Part shown: positions 5,220 through 12,700 of the stretch, piece after piece
How positions within the stretch are numbered: the first letter of the stretch is position 1
Layout: every line of letters starts with the position of its first letter
Source of the DNA: Dehalococcoidia bacterium
Lineage (GTDB): Bacteria; Chloroflexota; Dehalococcoidia; SM23-28-2
Assembly: GCA_022866185.1 (NCBI GenBank)
Contig: JALHUG010000003.1
Location: 1-15,353, forward strand
DNA: 15,353 nucleotides
Reading direction: 5' to 3'
The notes under the pieces: model-generated
The model's database searches: none
Told to the model about the DNA's origin: nothing
What the model saw: only the letters and a program-made list of their open reading frames with translations
Position numbers and translations under genes: made by a program

Positions 5220-6869
5220 TCACGGACGGGGAGAGGCCTCCTCGACAGCCGCTGCGGGGGTAGGCAACTGCCCTGCTTTTCGGGCAGCCGCCTCCATGAA
5301 GCCCCGAAACAGGGGATGGGGACGGTTGGGCCGGGAGCGGAACTCGGGGTGGAACTGGGAACCCACCATCCAGGGATGATCCCTCACCTCGCAGATCTCC
5401 ACCAGCGTCCCGTCCGGAGATAGGCCAGCCGGGATGAGGCCGCCCTCAGCCAGGGCCTCCCGATAGGCGTTATTGAACTCGTAGCGATGGCGGTGTCGCT
5501 CCACTACCTCCGGCTCGCCATAGGCGGCGTAGGTCTTCGTACCGGCCACCAGGTGGCAGGGGTAGCCGCCCAGACGCATGGTGCCTCCCTTGTCCTCGAT
5601 GCCCTCCTGCTCAGAGAGGAGGCTTATCACCGGATAGGGCGTGCTGGGGGAGAACTCGGTAGAATGGGCCGCATCGCTCTGGAACACATGGCGGGCGAAC
5701 TCGATGACCATGATCTGCATCCCCAGGCAGAGCCCCAGGTATGGCACTCCCTCCTGCCGGGCGTAGCGGGCGGCCCGAACCATCCCCTCGATGGCGCGCT
5801 CGCCGAAGCCGCCAGGCACCACGATGCCGTGCACCCCCTCCAGGGCGGCCTCGCCGCCGCTCTCCTCCAGCTTGCCCGAGGGCACCCAGCGGATGTCCAC
5901 CCCCAGGCCGTAGTGAACAGCGGCGTGGATCAGAGCCTCCTTCACCGAAAGGTAGGCGTCGGGCAGCTCGGCGTACTTGCCGACCACTGCCACCGAAACC
6001 CGACCGCGCGGGCTCTGGAGCCGCGCCACCCACCTTCGCCAATCGTCCAGGTCGTGGGAGACGCCGGGGACCTGCAGGCGCTCCATGATGTACGCCGCCA
6101 GGCCAGCCTGCTCCAGGACCAGCGGCACCTCGTAGATGCTCGCCATGGTGGGAAGGGGCACGACCGCCCGCTCCTCCACGTCGCAGAACAGCGATATCTT
6201 CTCCCGCAGGTCGTCGGTCATCTGGTAATCGCTGCGGCAGATGATGACGTCGGGCTGGATGCCCATGCTGCGCAGCTCGCGAACGCTGTGTTGAGTGGGC
6301 TTGGTCTTCAGCTCGCCGGTGGTGGAGATATGGGGCAAAAGGGTTACATGAATGGCCAGGGTATCCTCCCGCCCCTCCTCTTTGCGCATCTGACGGATGG
6401 CCTCCAGGAAAGGCTGGCCCTCAATGTCGCCCACGGTGCCCCCCGCCTCCACAATGACGACGCTGGCGTCGCTATCCCGCCCGACAGTGCGAATGCGCTC
6501 CTTGATCTCATTGGTCACGTGGGGGATGGACTGAATGGTGCGGCCCAAGTAGACGCCCCGTCGCTCCTTAGCGATCACCGCCTGGTAGATCTGGCCGGAG
6601 GTCACAGAGCTAGCCTGGGTGAGGTCCTGATCCAGGAAGCGTTCGTAGTGGCCCAGGTCGAGATCGGTTTCGGCGCCGTCGCAGGTGACGAACACCTCGC
6701 CGTGCTGGTAAGGAGACATAGTGCCGGGGTCGACGTTGAGGTAGGGGTCCAATTTCTGGACGACGACGGAGATGCTGCGGGCCTTGAGAAGTCTGCCGAC
6801 GGCGGCGGTAGTGATCCCTTTCCCTACGGAACTTACCACACCACCGGTGACGAAGATGTATTTCGGCAT
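5220..6869 (-). CDS. pyrG: CTP synthase
   Basis: This glutamine-hydrolysing enzyme converts UTP to CTP with ATP. The N-terminal synthetase domain begins MPKYIFVTGGVVSSVGKGI (P-loop) and continues with KLDPYLNVDPGTMSPYQHGE and EAGGTVGDIE. The C-terminal class I glutamine amidotransferase domain has PGGFGERA, the nucleophile in LGLCLGMQ, and the HPEF His-Glu of the triad. It has 549 residues, including a short Pro/Ala tail. The frame is open to ATG 6887, but the -10 box (6888-6883) covers that codon, so the start is ATG 6869. That leaves a leader of only about 7 nt with no Shine-Dalgarno site. It is divergent from the M16 gene. Confidence 0.97.
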   Translation of the reverse strand: MPKYIFVTGGVVSSVGKGITTAAVGRLLKARSISVVVQKLDPYLNVDPGTMSPYQHGEVFVTCDGAETDLDLGHYERFLDQDLTQASSVTSGQIYQAVIAKERRGVYLGRTIQSIPHVTNEIKERIRTVGRDSDASVVIVEAGGTVGDIEGQPFLEAIRQMRKEEGREDTLAIHVTLLPHISTTGELKTKPTQHSVRELRSMGIQPDVIICRSDYQMTDDLREKISLFCDVEERAVVPLPTMASIYEVPLVLEQAGLAAYIMERLQVPGVSHDLDDWRRWVARLQSPRGRVSVAVVGKYAELPDAYLSVKEALIHAAVHYGLGVDIRWVPSGKLEESGGEAALEGVHGIVVPGGFGERAIEGMVRAARYARQEGVPYLGLCLGMQIMVIEFARHVFQSDAAHSTEFSPSTPYPVISLLSEQEGIEDKGGTMRLGGYPCHLVAGTKTYAAYGEPEVVERHRHRYEFNNAYREALAEGGLIPAGLSPDGTLVEICEVRDHPWMVGSQFHPEFRSRPNRPHPLFRGFMEAAARKAGQLPTPAAAVEEASPRP

Positions 6870-6882
6870 GTAATTCAAGCTC

Positions 6883-6912
6883 ATCATACGGGCGGTGGCG
6901 AAGGGCTGTCAA
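6883..6912 (-). promoter_or_regulatory. Promoter of pyrG
   Basis: On the minus strand TTGACA (6912-6907) and TATGAT (6888-6883) are 18 nt apart. The start point near 6876 implies a very short leader before the ATG at 6869, so initiation would be close to leaderless. Confidence 0.7.
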
Positions 6913-7010
6913 GCGTTGGAGGCGCCTGGGAACTAGCCAAGGAGATGGATTAATTAGCAGAATCCCCGCTGCCAGGAGACGTGCGCACCGGCCTCAGGTC
7001 GGCGCCTTTG

Positions 7011-7040
7011 TTGACCGTCCCATTATGGCTCCCCTATACT
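7011..7040 (+). promoter_or_regulatory. Promoter of the M16 peptidase gene
   Basis: TTGACC (7011-7016) and TATACT (7035-7040) are 18 nt apart. The start point near 7047 lies about 30 nt before the ATG at 7077, so the longer open frame from 6981 is not the real start. Confidence 0.7.
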
Positions 7041-7076
7041 GAGCCTGCTTTCACCAGGGTCAGAAAGGGGGCGTGC

Positions 7077-8360
7077 ATGACCATCTCCTGGCAGATCGCC
7101 GAGCTGTCCAATGGCTTGCGGATGGTGACCACACCCCTTGCCACTGCCCAGTCGGTCAGCGTCAGCCTGTTCGTCGGGACGGGCTCGCGAGCCGAGGAGC
7201 GCGGCTCTCAGGGGCTCGCTCACTTCCTGGAGCACATGATCTTCAAGGGAAGCGAGCGCCGGCCGACCGCTATGGCCATCGCCGAGGCCGTCGAGGGGGC
7301 GGGCGGCGTCCTCAACGCCTACACCGCCAAGGAGATCACCTGCTTCTGGAACCACCTACCCTGCGACAAGCTGGAGCTGGCCATGGACGTGCTGGCCGAT
7401 ATGGTTCTCCATCCCCTGCTCGACGGCGGAGAGATGGAGCGAGAGCGCTCGGTGGTGCAGCAGGAGATCCGCCGCAATCGCGACCAGCCGGGCGTGTGGG
7501 TGAGCGAGCTGCTGATCCAGGCCCTCTACGGTGACCAGCCCCTGGGCTGGAGCACCGCCGGCAACGAGGAGACGGTGGCCGCCATGCAGCGCCAGGACTT
7601 CCTGGGCTACATGGATGCCTGGTACGTGCCGGCCAACACGGTGGTGAGCGTCGCCGGCAACGTCAGCCACGAAGAGGCAGTGGCCCTGGCCCGCCGCTAC
7701 TTCGAAGACCGCCCAGCCAAGCCCTTCCCATTGTTTCGCCCCATCGACTCCGACCTCCCCGCCCAGCGGGTGGCCGTCGAGAGCCGTCCCATAAGCCAGG
7801 CCAACCTGGCCATGGCCCTCCCCGCTTTCGCCAGAAAGGACCCCGACCGCTACGCCCTGATGATCTTCAACAGCCTCCTGGGCCGGGGCATGAGCTCTCG
7901 CCTGTTCAAGGAGGTGCGGGAGAGGCGAGGGCTGGCCTACTCCGTCGGCTCGGCTGTGAGCCGCTACTTCGATACCGGCCTGCTGGTGATCAACGCCGGC
8001 GTCGCCCCCCAGAACCTGCAGGAGGCGGCGCGGCTCATCGTGGGCGAGCTGCGCAAGCTGGTGGAGGAGCCTGTCGGCGAGGAAGAGATGACCAAGGCGC
8101 GCGACTACACCGTGGGCAGCTTCCGCCTGAGCCTGGAGACGCCCATGGCCCTCGGCCAGCGGGCCGGCGAGCTGCTGCTGACCATGGGCGAGATCGAGCC
8201 CATCGAGTCCGTGGTCGAGAAGCTGCAGGCCATCACCGCCGACGATATCCTGCGGGTCGCCCGCCGCATCGTCCAGACGGGCAAGCTGGTTCTGGCAGTA
8301 GTCGGCCCCGACGTGGAAAGCGCGGAGCTAGCGGAGCTACTGGCCGCCACGGGGGACTGA
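7077..8360 (+). CDS. M16 family zinc peptidase (processing-peptidase-like)
   Basis: This is a 427-residue inverzincin. HFLEH at 49-53 is the inverted zinc motif (His49, Glu52, His53), with the third ligand Glu130 in RSVVQQEI. The middle linker and the C-terminal M16_C domain follow, with the RERRGLAYSVGS substrate-binding segment. Its size fits single-unit bacterial M16B peptidases, which work as dimers on short peptides or signal-sequence-like substrates and often lie near pnp. The ATG at 7077 follows AAAGGGGG. The last 24 bp overlap the 3' end of the convergent LysM-protein gene. A 200-bp copy of its 3' end recurs at 10176-10375. Confidence 0.93.
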   Translation: MTISWQIAELSNGLRMVTTPLATAQSVSVSLFVGTGSRAEERGSQGLAHFLEHMIFKGSERRPTAMAIAEAVEGAGGVLNAYTAKEITCFWNHLPCDKLELAMDVLADMVLHPLLDGGEMERERSVVQQEIRRNRDQPGVWVSELLIQALYGDQPLGWSTAGNEETVAAMQRQDFLGYMDAWYVPANTVVSVAGNVSHEEAVALARRYFEDRPAKPFPLFRPIDSDLPAQRVAVESRPISQANLAMALPAFARKDPDRYALMIFNSLLGRGMSSRLFKEVRERRGLAYSVGSAVSRYFDTGLLVINAGVAPQNLQEAARLIVGELRKLVEEPVGEEEMTKARDYTVGSFRLSLETPMALGQRAGELLLTMGEIEPIESVVEKLQAITADDILRVARRIVQTGKLVLAVVGPDVESAELAELLAATGD

Positions 8361-9125
8361 AGTACGGCTGTACTGTGGGGACACGCCGGCGGCAGCCCCA
8401 CCCGGCTCCCCGCCGACATCGGGCACACTGAGCGTTGACCCATAGAGGATCGCATTGGGGTCTTCCAGGCCGTTGAGCTGTGTCAGAGCCTCCCTAGTGG
8501 TGCCGAAGCGAGCGGCAATGTCGGTTAGCGTGTCGCCTAGCCGCACCTCGTACTCGACTGCGCGCATGGGCGGCGCAGATGGCGGCTCCTCACCGGCGGC
8601 CTCCCCTGAACCTTCTTCGGGAAGCGCTGGCTCGCTGTCCTCAGCATCGCCCTGCGAGTCCAGCACCCGTATCGTATTCGTGCCCTCGAAGGTGCTTGCC
8701 GAAACCTCCCCCTTCACCCTGAACGTGAGGTCGCCCATCCGACCGCCAAGTAAGGCGATAACGGCCTGGCGGCTGAACTTCACCATACGATCGGGAATGC
8801 CGTCCTGATCCTCGTCGCCGACGGCTGTGGGATGCTCCTCTGCGTTGGTGCAGTCCTCGTCCAGGCAGAGCTGCACACTATCCATGTCGATCTCGGCCAC
8901 ATCCCATCCCTTCGGCAGCTCTATGTAGGCCGTGACGAAGTTTCCCTGTCTCCCAGGGTTCAGCGTATCGGGGGCGATGTCTACGCTGGCCGCGATCCCC
9001 CCAAACCCCGCCTGGAACGGCTCGGGAGACGCTGAACCACTGACGTCGTACGCCGCCAGCACAGCGAGGGGAAACACTATTCCCGCCGCTGCGAGGCTCA
9101 CCCAGCCTATCGCTCTCAATCTCAC
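8337..9125 (-). CDS. Secreted protein with cohesin-like/surface domain and C-terminal LysM
   Basis: The 262-residue protein uses GTG 9125 as its start. Residues 1-25 form a signal peptide (RAIGWVSLAAAGIVFPLAVLA). Residues about 45-155 form a beta domain (SVDIAPDTLNPG...DEDQDGIPDRM...NTIRVLD) of the VDIKPG type found in bacterial surface proteins, with an Asp-rich, possibly calcium-binding loop at 104-112. An acidic Pro/Glu linker (160-187) follows, then a LysM domain at 192-235 (YEVRLGDTLTDIAARFGTT) that would bind peptidoglycan or another glycan. It is second in the operon behind the small secreted protein, separated by a strong hairpin. Its relative at the same place in the other module is the 250-aa protein at 10610. 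Confidence 0.82.
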   Translation of the reverse strand: MRLRAIGWVSLAAAGIVFPLAVLAAYDVSGSASPEPFQAGFGGIAASVDIAPDTLNPGRQGNFVTAYIELPKGWDVAEIDMDSVQLCLDEDCTNAEEHPTAVGDEDQDGIPDRMVKFSRQAVIALLGGRMGDLTFRVKGEVSASTFEGTNTIRVLDSQGDAEDSEPALPEEGSGEAAGEEPPSAPPMRAVEYEVRLGDTLTDIAARFGTTREALTQLNGLEDPNAILYGSTLSVPDVGGEPGGAAAGVSPQYSRTSVPRGGQ

Positions 9126-9154
9126 AACGCCCCCACCGGTGAATTAGGGTGTGG

Positions 9155-9198
9155 GTGCGTGCCGGGGGCCCGGGGCCGCGACTTCCCCCGGCACGCAC
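9155..9198 (-). promoter_or_regulatory. Intercistronic 14-bp hairpin of operon A
   Basis: Perfect arms GTGCGTGCCGGGGG (9155-9168) and CCCCCGGCACGCAC (9185-9198) with a 16-nt GC-rich loop lie 10 nt after the first gene of the operon. There is no U-tract, so it is more likely an attenuator or mRNA-stabilising/processing element than a full terminator. Confidence 0.65.
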
Positions 9199-9208
9199 AA
9201 GCAGAGCG

Positions 9209-9646
9209 CTAGGGCAACGTGCCCTTGGCTGTTGCGGTCACCTCCAGCGGGGCCCCCTCACACCCGGCAGCCGCCGCACCGCCCATGGTCACCGAAACCC
9301 CAAACACATACCCCGAGCTTGCGTTGGCGGCGAGGCCGTACGAGCCGGGGCCCCAGGGCGTGGTGGTCAAGGCACACTCGGTCTGATAGCTGAAGGTCAA
9401 GTCCACGCCCGTGACCGTCACCCCCACCGGGTTGGGGTTGTACACCGAAACGCGGACCTCTCTGGTCTGGCCCGGCAGAATGCCGGCCAGGTCCTCCGAC
9501 GCCGGGTCGGGGACCAGGTTCGTCGCCTCGCCAGCCGTAAAGTTCTCCGGTGACGAAGTTCCATCGACAACGTAGGCCGCGTAGGCGATGAGGCCGGCAC
9601 CCACCAGGGCGACGACCACCACGCCTAGCACCAACAGCTTCTTCAC
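9209..9646 (-). CDS. Small secreted protein, single beta-domain, function unknown
   Basis: The 145-residue protein starts at GTG 9646 behind GGAGG (9-nt spacing). Residues 1-23 form a signal peptide or membrane anchor (KKLLVLGVVVVALVGAGLIAYA). The mature part begins YVVDGTSSPENFTAG, which echoes YDVSGSASPEPFQAG at the same place in the LysM partner. A Val/Thr-rich beta-sandwich-like region then carries VSVYNPNPVGVTVTGVDL, as in proteins that extend from the cell surface. Two cysteines (CAL..., GCEG) could form a disulfide. It is first in operon A, with a roughly 445-nt leader and a following stabilising hairpin, so it is probably the most strongly expressed gene of the pair. I do not recognise a named family. 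Confidence 0.75.
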   Translation of the reverse strand: MKKLLVLGVVVVALVGAGLIAYAAYVVDGTSSPENFTAGEATNLVPDPASEDLAGILPGQTREVRVSVYNPNPVGVTVTGVDLTFSYQTECALTTTPWGPGSYGLAANASSGYVFGVSVTMGGAAAAGCEGAPLEVTATAKGTLP

Positions 9647-10092
9647 TTTCTCTTACCTCCTATGGTCTGAACCTCGCTTGCTTATCGCCGCTGCCCCGAT
9701 CTGCTCGGGGTCGGCCCTCTCGTAGCGTTTGCGCGCAGCCTCACCTCCTCTCTGTGGGAGGAAGTGGGATAGCCAGAGGCGAGGAAAACTGGGAATTCCT
9801 TGGCGAGCCGCTTGCGCCGCGAGCCCGGCCTGGGTTATGATCACAAGTGGCATAGAGGTGTCTTGACCGGCGCTTCCTATTGCCAGGCTCCGGCGGTTCC
9901 GGCCGTCCGGAGCCATTTTTCGCCCTGTTCTATCGCCTCTCCGCTAGCCCCAGCTCCCTCCTATGCAATAATAATCGGCAACGCGCCGCTGCTGATTTCC
10001 ACCGCTCCTTCGAGGCCGGGAGGTCCGCACCCGGTAACCCACCACCGCACCTCGGTCTAACGACCCCGAAATTGTTCCTCTCAGCCTTAGCG
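9647..10092 (-). ncRNA. Long structured 5' leader of operon A (paralogous to the leader of operon B)
   Basis: From the predicted start near 10092 to the GTG at 9646 is about 445 nt without a coding gene. The whole stretch is recognisably homologous to 14153-14602. Conserved landmarks include a hairpin at 9886-9914 (GGCTCCGG/CCGGAGCC core) and one near the start codon, CCCCGA (9694-9699) / TCGGGG (9705-9710). Differences between the copies in these hairpins fall only in loops or a bulge. I could not match it to a known riboswitch class. Confidence 0.5.
9848..9921 (+). ncRNA. Candidate short antisense RNA in leader A (tentative)
   Basis: On the + strand TATGAT (9836-9841), 18 nt after a weak TTGCGC, could start a roughly 75-nt RNA ending at the 9886-9914 hairpin followed by ATTTTT. 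The same arrangement is kept in the other leader. The -35 is poor and transcription is not shown. Confidence 0.3.
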
Positions 10093-10099
10093 CGCCCAT

Positions 10100-10129
10100 T
10101 ATATACACCCATTGACGTAACGCTGTCAA
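10100..10129 (-). promoter_or_regulatory. Promoter of operon A
   Basis: On the minus strand TTGACA (10129-10124) and TATATA (10105-10100) are 18 nt apart. TATAAT two bases further down is an alternative -10. The same promoter is present upstream of operon B. Confidence 0.7.
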
Positions 10130-10175
10130 GGGCTTTGCCCCCCTACTCCCATAATATTGACATATCTATATCCCT

Positions 10176-10375
10176 GGGCCGGCGAGCTGCTGCTCACCAT
10201 GGGCGAGATCGAGCCCATCGAGTCCGTGGTCGAGAAGCTGCAGGCCATCACCGCCGACGATATCCTGCGGGTCGCCCGCCGCATCGTCCAGGCGGGCAAG
10301 CTGGTACTGGCAGTGGTCGGCCCCGACGTGGAGAGCGAGGAGCTAGCGGAGCTGCTAGCGACTACAGCGAACTGA
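10176..10375 (+). pseudogene. Duplicated 3' fragment of the M16 peptidase gene
   Basis: This 200-bp stretch aligns without gaps to 8161-8360, the last 66 codons and stop of the intact M16 gene, with about 14 differences (about 93% identity). The frame is kept through to TGA 10373-10375, but the catalytic N-terminal domain is absent. An ORF from TTG 10157 could give a 72-aa peptide, though it has no good Shine-Dalgarno site. Most differences are synonymous (about 8 synonymous codon changes against 5 amino-acid changes), clustered at the 3' end. It directly abuts the upstream edge of leader A, marking the junction of a tandem duplication. Confidence 0.85.
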
Positions 10376-10435
10376 TGGGCGCCGGCCTAGGAGTCAGGCC
10401 CGGTTCGCCGTTGGTGGCTCGGTTCTCGACAAGAG

Positions 10436-10483
10436 GCAGGGCTTGCGCCAGAGGCGCATCCGCCTTTGGCGGAGAAGCCCTGC
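10436..10483. repeat. Three-way-junction palindrome (cloverleaf-like)
   Basis: The outer stem GCAGGGCTT (10436-10444) / AAGCCCTGC (10475-10483) encloses two perfect hairpins, GCGCC-AGA-GGCGC (10445-10457) and TCCGCC-TTT-GGCGGA (10459-10473). Only two bases in the junction are unpaired. This looks like an intergenic mobile palindrome or structured RNA. It lies in the gap between the M16 fragment and operon B. Confidence 0.7.
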
Positions 10484-10609
10484 AGCTACTGAGATTCTTC
10501 GCTTCGCTCAAGAATGACGCTAGGCCATTTTGTCACCCTGAGCGTAGCGAAGGGTCTCTCTTCAACAGACCTCGTGCCACCACAACTCGGGGATAGTACA
10601 CCCTAAGCG
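10484..10609. other. Gap with degenerate palindromic repeats, no gene seen
   Basis: The gap holds ATTCTTCGCTTCGCTCAAGA (from 10493) and CACCCTGAGCGTAGCGAAGG (from 10535), two sequences of a type that recurs between genes in many bacteria. It separates the operon B 3' end (10610) from the M16 fragment. No terminator with a U-tract is evident for operon B. Confidence 0.45.
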
Positions 10610-11362
10610 TCAAGCCGACCCGTTGCGCCGTTTGGCAGCGAGAGCCCAAGCCCCAGCAGCCATCACGAATGCCGCAAGGGCGGCCCCTGCGAGCAGGCCC
10701 GCCCACCAGGGCCAGCCGTCCCCCCAAAAGCTGAAGCCACTGCTGCCGGCCGCCGGCAGAGCGACGGGCGCCGAAGAAGCGCCGAGCGCTGCCGTCTGGC
10801 CCGTGTCCCCGGACACGTTGCCGCCTGCGCCGCCGTCCACGGCGATGATACTGGCAGCAGCGGCGGTCATCTTCTTCCACCACCGGTCCAGGCCGATAAC
10901 GTGCACCGAGTCGCAGGCGTGGAAAGCAACGCCGCCGTAGGTCTTGCCATCCAGGCAGGCCTCAGTATCTCCGGGGGCCAGGTTCGTGTCCTTGATCCTG
11001 AATGTCAAGAGCAGGTCCTTGTCTCTGTCGCGGTCGACGTCAACAAGCTTCCACGACTTGGGGTAAGCGTCGGCGAAAACGACGGTGGAAGGGTCGACGG
11101 TCGCGGCGTCGAACTCGGGCGTGGTGATTATGGCCACGGGGATAGTCGAGAAGCAGCAGCAGCGGTGCAGGATGATGAGGTTGCACTTGCACCCCGGCTT
11201 GATGTCGATGATCACCTGCGGGGAGCCGCCGACCACCTCGGCGTGCGTCTGTACTGTTATCGGCTCGTCGGAGCGCGCTGCCTGGGGCAGCCGCCCGACG
11301 CCAACGGCCAATACGGCCGCGAGAACGCACAGTACTACAATGGTACGGAGAGCGCCTGCCAT
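10610..11362 (-). CDS. Secreted, C-terminally anchored surface protein with Cys-rich VDIKPG-type domain
   Basis: This is a 250-residue protein. The signal peptide covers about 1-30. It is followed by ITVQTHAEVVGGSP, similar to the N-terminus of the 464-aa protein of the same operon. Residues 51-157 form the VDIKPG-type domain (IIDIKPG...FDAATVDPSTVVF...VDVDRDRDKD...ACLDGKTYGG...DSVHVIG). Its usual Ser/Asn-rich stretch is replaced by cysteines 58, 60, 68, 69 and 70, and Cys136 and Cys150 are also present. The end has LPAAG at 202-206, a transmembrane helix at about 219-243 and a KRRN tail, which is sortase-signal-like though LPAAG is not the classical LPxTG. It is last in operon B, in the same position as the LysM protein in operon A. 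ATG 11362 has only a weak Shine-Dalgarno site (AAGGCGG). Confidence 0.8.
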   Translation of the reverse strand: MAGALRTIVVLCVLAAVLAVGVGRLPQAARSDEPITVQTHAEVVGGSPQVIIDIKPGCKCNLIILHRCCCFSTIPVAIITTPEFDAATVDPSTVVFADAYPKSWKLVDVDRDRDKDLLLTFRIKDTNLAPGDTEACLDGKTYGGVAFHACDSVHVIGLDRWWKKMTAAAASIIAVDGGAGGNVSGDTGQTAALGASSAPVALPAAGSSGFSFWGDGWPWWAGLLAGAALAAFVMAAGAWALAAKRRNGSA

Positions 11363-11429
11363 GATTAGGCCGCCTTCTCTCTTCTACAGCCTGATGCTTA
11401 TGTATGCGCCGGGCAGCCTGCTGCCCAGC

Positions 11430-12650
11430 TTATAGGCGGAACGAACGCAACAACCTTCGGGCTAGGGCCCAGCTCCCGCCAAGGACGACCACGGCGCCGA
11501 CCACACAGCCGCCGCCGATCAGTATCCAAGCCCAGAGGGGCAGCCCCTCCCCACCACCTCCAACATCGAAGGTCAGCTCCTTCTCCTCCGTCTCCTTCCC
11601 CTCGAAGTTCACCTTGCCCCGCACAAGGTAGTCCCCTGATTCGGGAACGTTGACGAAGATCTCCAGCATGGCCGTGTCGCCGGGGGCCAGCAGCTTTTCG
11701 GGAGTCGTGATCGCCTGGACGAGCGTCGAGCCCCGGTAGGCCTCGCCCTGGAAGAGGGCACGCGTGTCGATAACGCCGGTGTTCAAGAACTTGGCTTCTA
11801 TCTTGGCGACACCGCCTGGCTCCGGATCGTTCACCAGGGTGAGTCCGTCCAGGACCCCCTGGCGGGTGAGTGTTCCGACCGGCAGGATCTTGAAGTCCAG
11901 ATTCCGTTCCTCGATCGTCGCGCCGCCCAGGATCAACCTGGCGTCGGCGACGTAGTCCCCGGGTGCCCGGCCCGTCGTGTCCCATTCGGCGGTGACCAGT
12001 CCGTTTTCACCGGGGCCGAACCGGCCGTTCCCAATGACGCGATCACCGACGAGGGCTGACGAGCTGTCCCTGACCTGGACTTCGACCTCGGGGTTGGCCT
12101 GGACGTTGCCCGTGTTCTGGAAGATCGTCCTCACCCGCAGCGGGTAGCCCACCTCCGTATCCCCGGCGGACATGTCCACAATCCTGCCCTGGAGGTTCTG
12201 AGTCCCGGAGACGGTTACCCTGAGGTTCACGCCGACGCCGACGCTGACACCACTCCCGGGCCGGCCCTCGCCGCCGCCGGACGGGCCCTGCAGCTCCAGA
12301 GAGCCCTTGTGCTCACCGTTGGCTGCATCGCCCGGGACCTCGATGCGGACAAAGAAGAAGCTCCGGCCGCTCGCCGCCACCAATTCGGTGAGGGGGGTGC
12401 TCCGGTCCGTGAGGGTGTGGACGGACACCCAGCCAGCTATCTCCCCCGTAGGGTTCGGCTTCAGTACGATGTCTGCCGCCCCATCGTTGGTCAGGCCGAG
12501 GTCCTTGTAGTAGACACTGCCCCTGGCCGCACCCTCGACGACGATCTCGGTGGGAAAGACACCGATCCCGTCAGCGAGGGCGGGCCGGCCTTGAAGGACC
12601 GCCATGGCCACCGCGGCCAGACCGATCAGCGTCAGCAGTTTGGACCCCAT
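11430..12650 (-). CDS. Secreted multi-domain beta-sandwich protein with C-terminal membrane anchor
   Basis: This 406-residue protein starts at ATG 12650, chosen over 12680 because GGAGGA lies 5 nt upstream. The N-terminal signal ends near ALA. Repeated immunoglobulin-like, CARDB/NEW3-like segments follow. Each has the phrase of a protein dealing with added conformational stress (LTNDGAADIVLKPNPTGEI, FQNTGNVQANPEVEVQVRD, FLNTGVIDTRALFQGEAYRG), with LAPGDTAMLEI-type strands. A Gly/Glu linker leads to one transmembrane helix (LWAWILIGGGCVVGAVVVL) and a short Arg-rich cytoplasmic tail. It would be exposed on the outer face and may hold or organise the other two proteins of the operon. No catalytic motif is visible. 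It has no counterpart in operon A. Confidence 0.8.
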   Translation of the reverse strand: MGSKLLTLIGLAAVAMAVLQGRPALADGIGVFPTEIVVEGAARGSVYYKDLGLTNDGAADIVLKPNPTGEIAGWVSVHTLTDRSTPLTELVAASGRSFFFVRIEVPGDAANGEHKGSLELQGPSGGGEGRPGSGVSVGVGVNLRVTVSGTQNLQGRIVDMSAGDTEVGYPLRVRTIFQNTGNVQANPEVEVQVRDSSSALVGDRVIGNGRFGPGENGLVTAEWDTTGRAPGDYVADARLILGGATIEERNLDFKILPVGTLTRQGVLDGLTLVNDPEPGGVAKIEAKFLNTGVIDTRALFQGEAYRGSTLVQAITTPEKLLAPGDTAMLEIFVNVPESGDYLVRGKVNFEGKETEEKELTFDVGGGGEGLPLWAWILIGGGCVVGAVVVLGGSWALARRLLRSFRL

Positions 12651-12700
12651 GCCTGTCCTCCAGCGCTCTCGCCGCCGCACGCCCGGCCGCGCAAGCGGGG

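Noticed and set aside
5487..6953. 488-aa + strand open frame opposite pyrG
   Set aside because: It is a shadow of CTP synthase with a His/Leu/Gly-rich composition and no motif.
9686..9740. Long-range stem enclosing the start-proximal hairpin, with apparent covariation between leaders
   Set aside because: Each copy can form a 5-6 bp closing stem, but in different registers when the copies are aligned, so it does not count as covariation.
9647..10092. c-di-GMP (GEMM), ydaO/c-di-AMP or SAM riboswitch in the leaders
   Set aside because: Compared by eye with the conserved core sequences of these classes, no convincing match was found, so no class is assigned.
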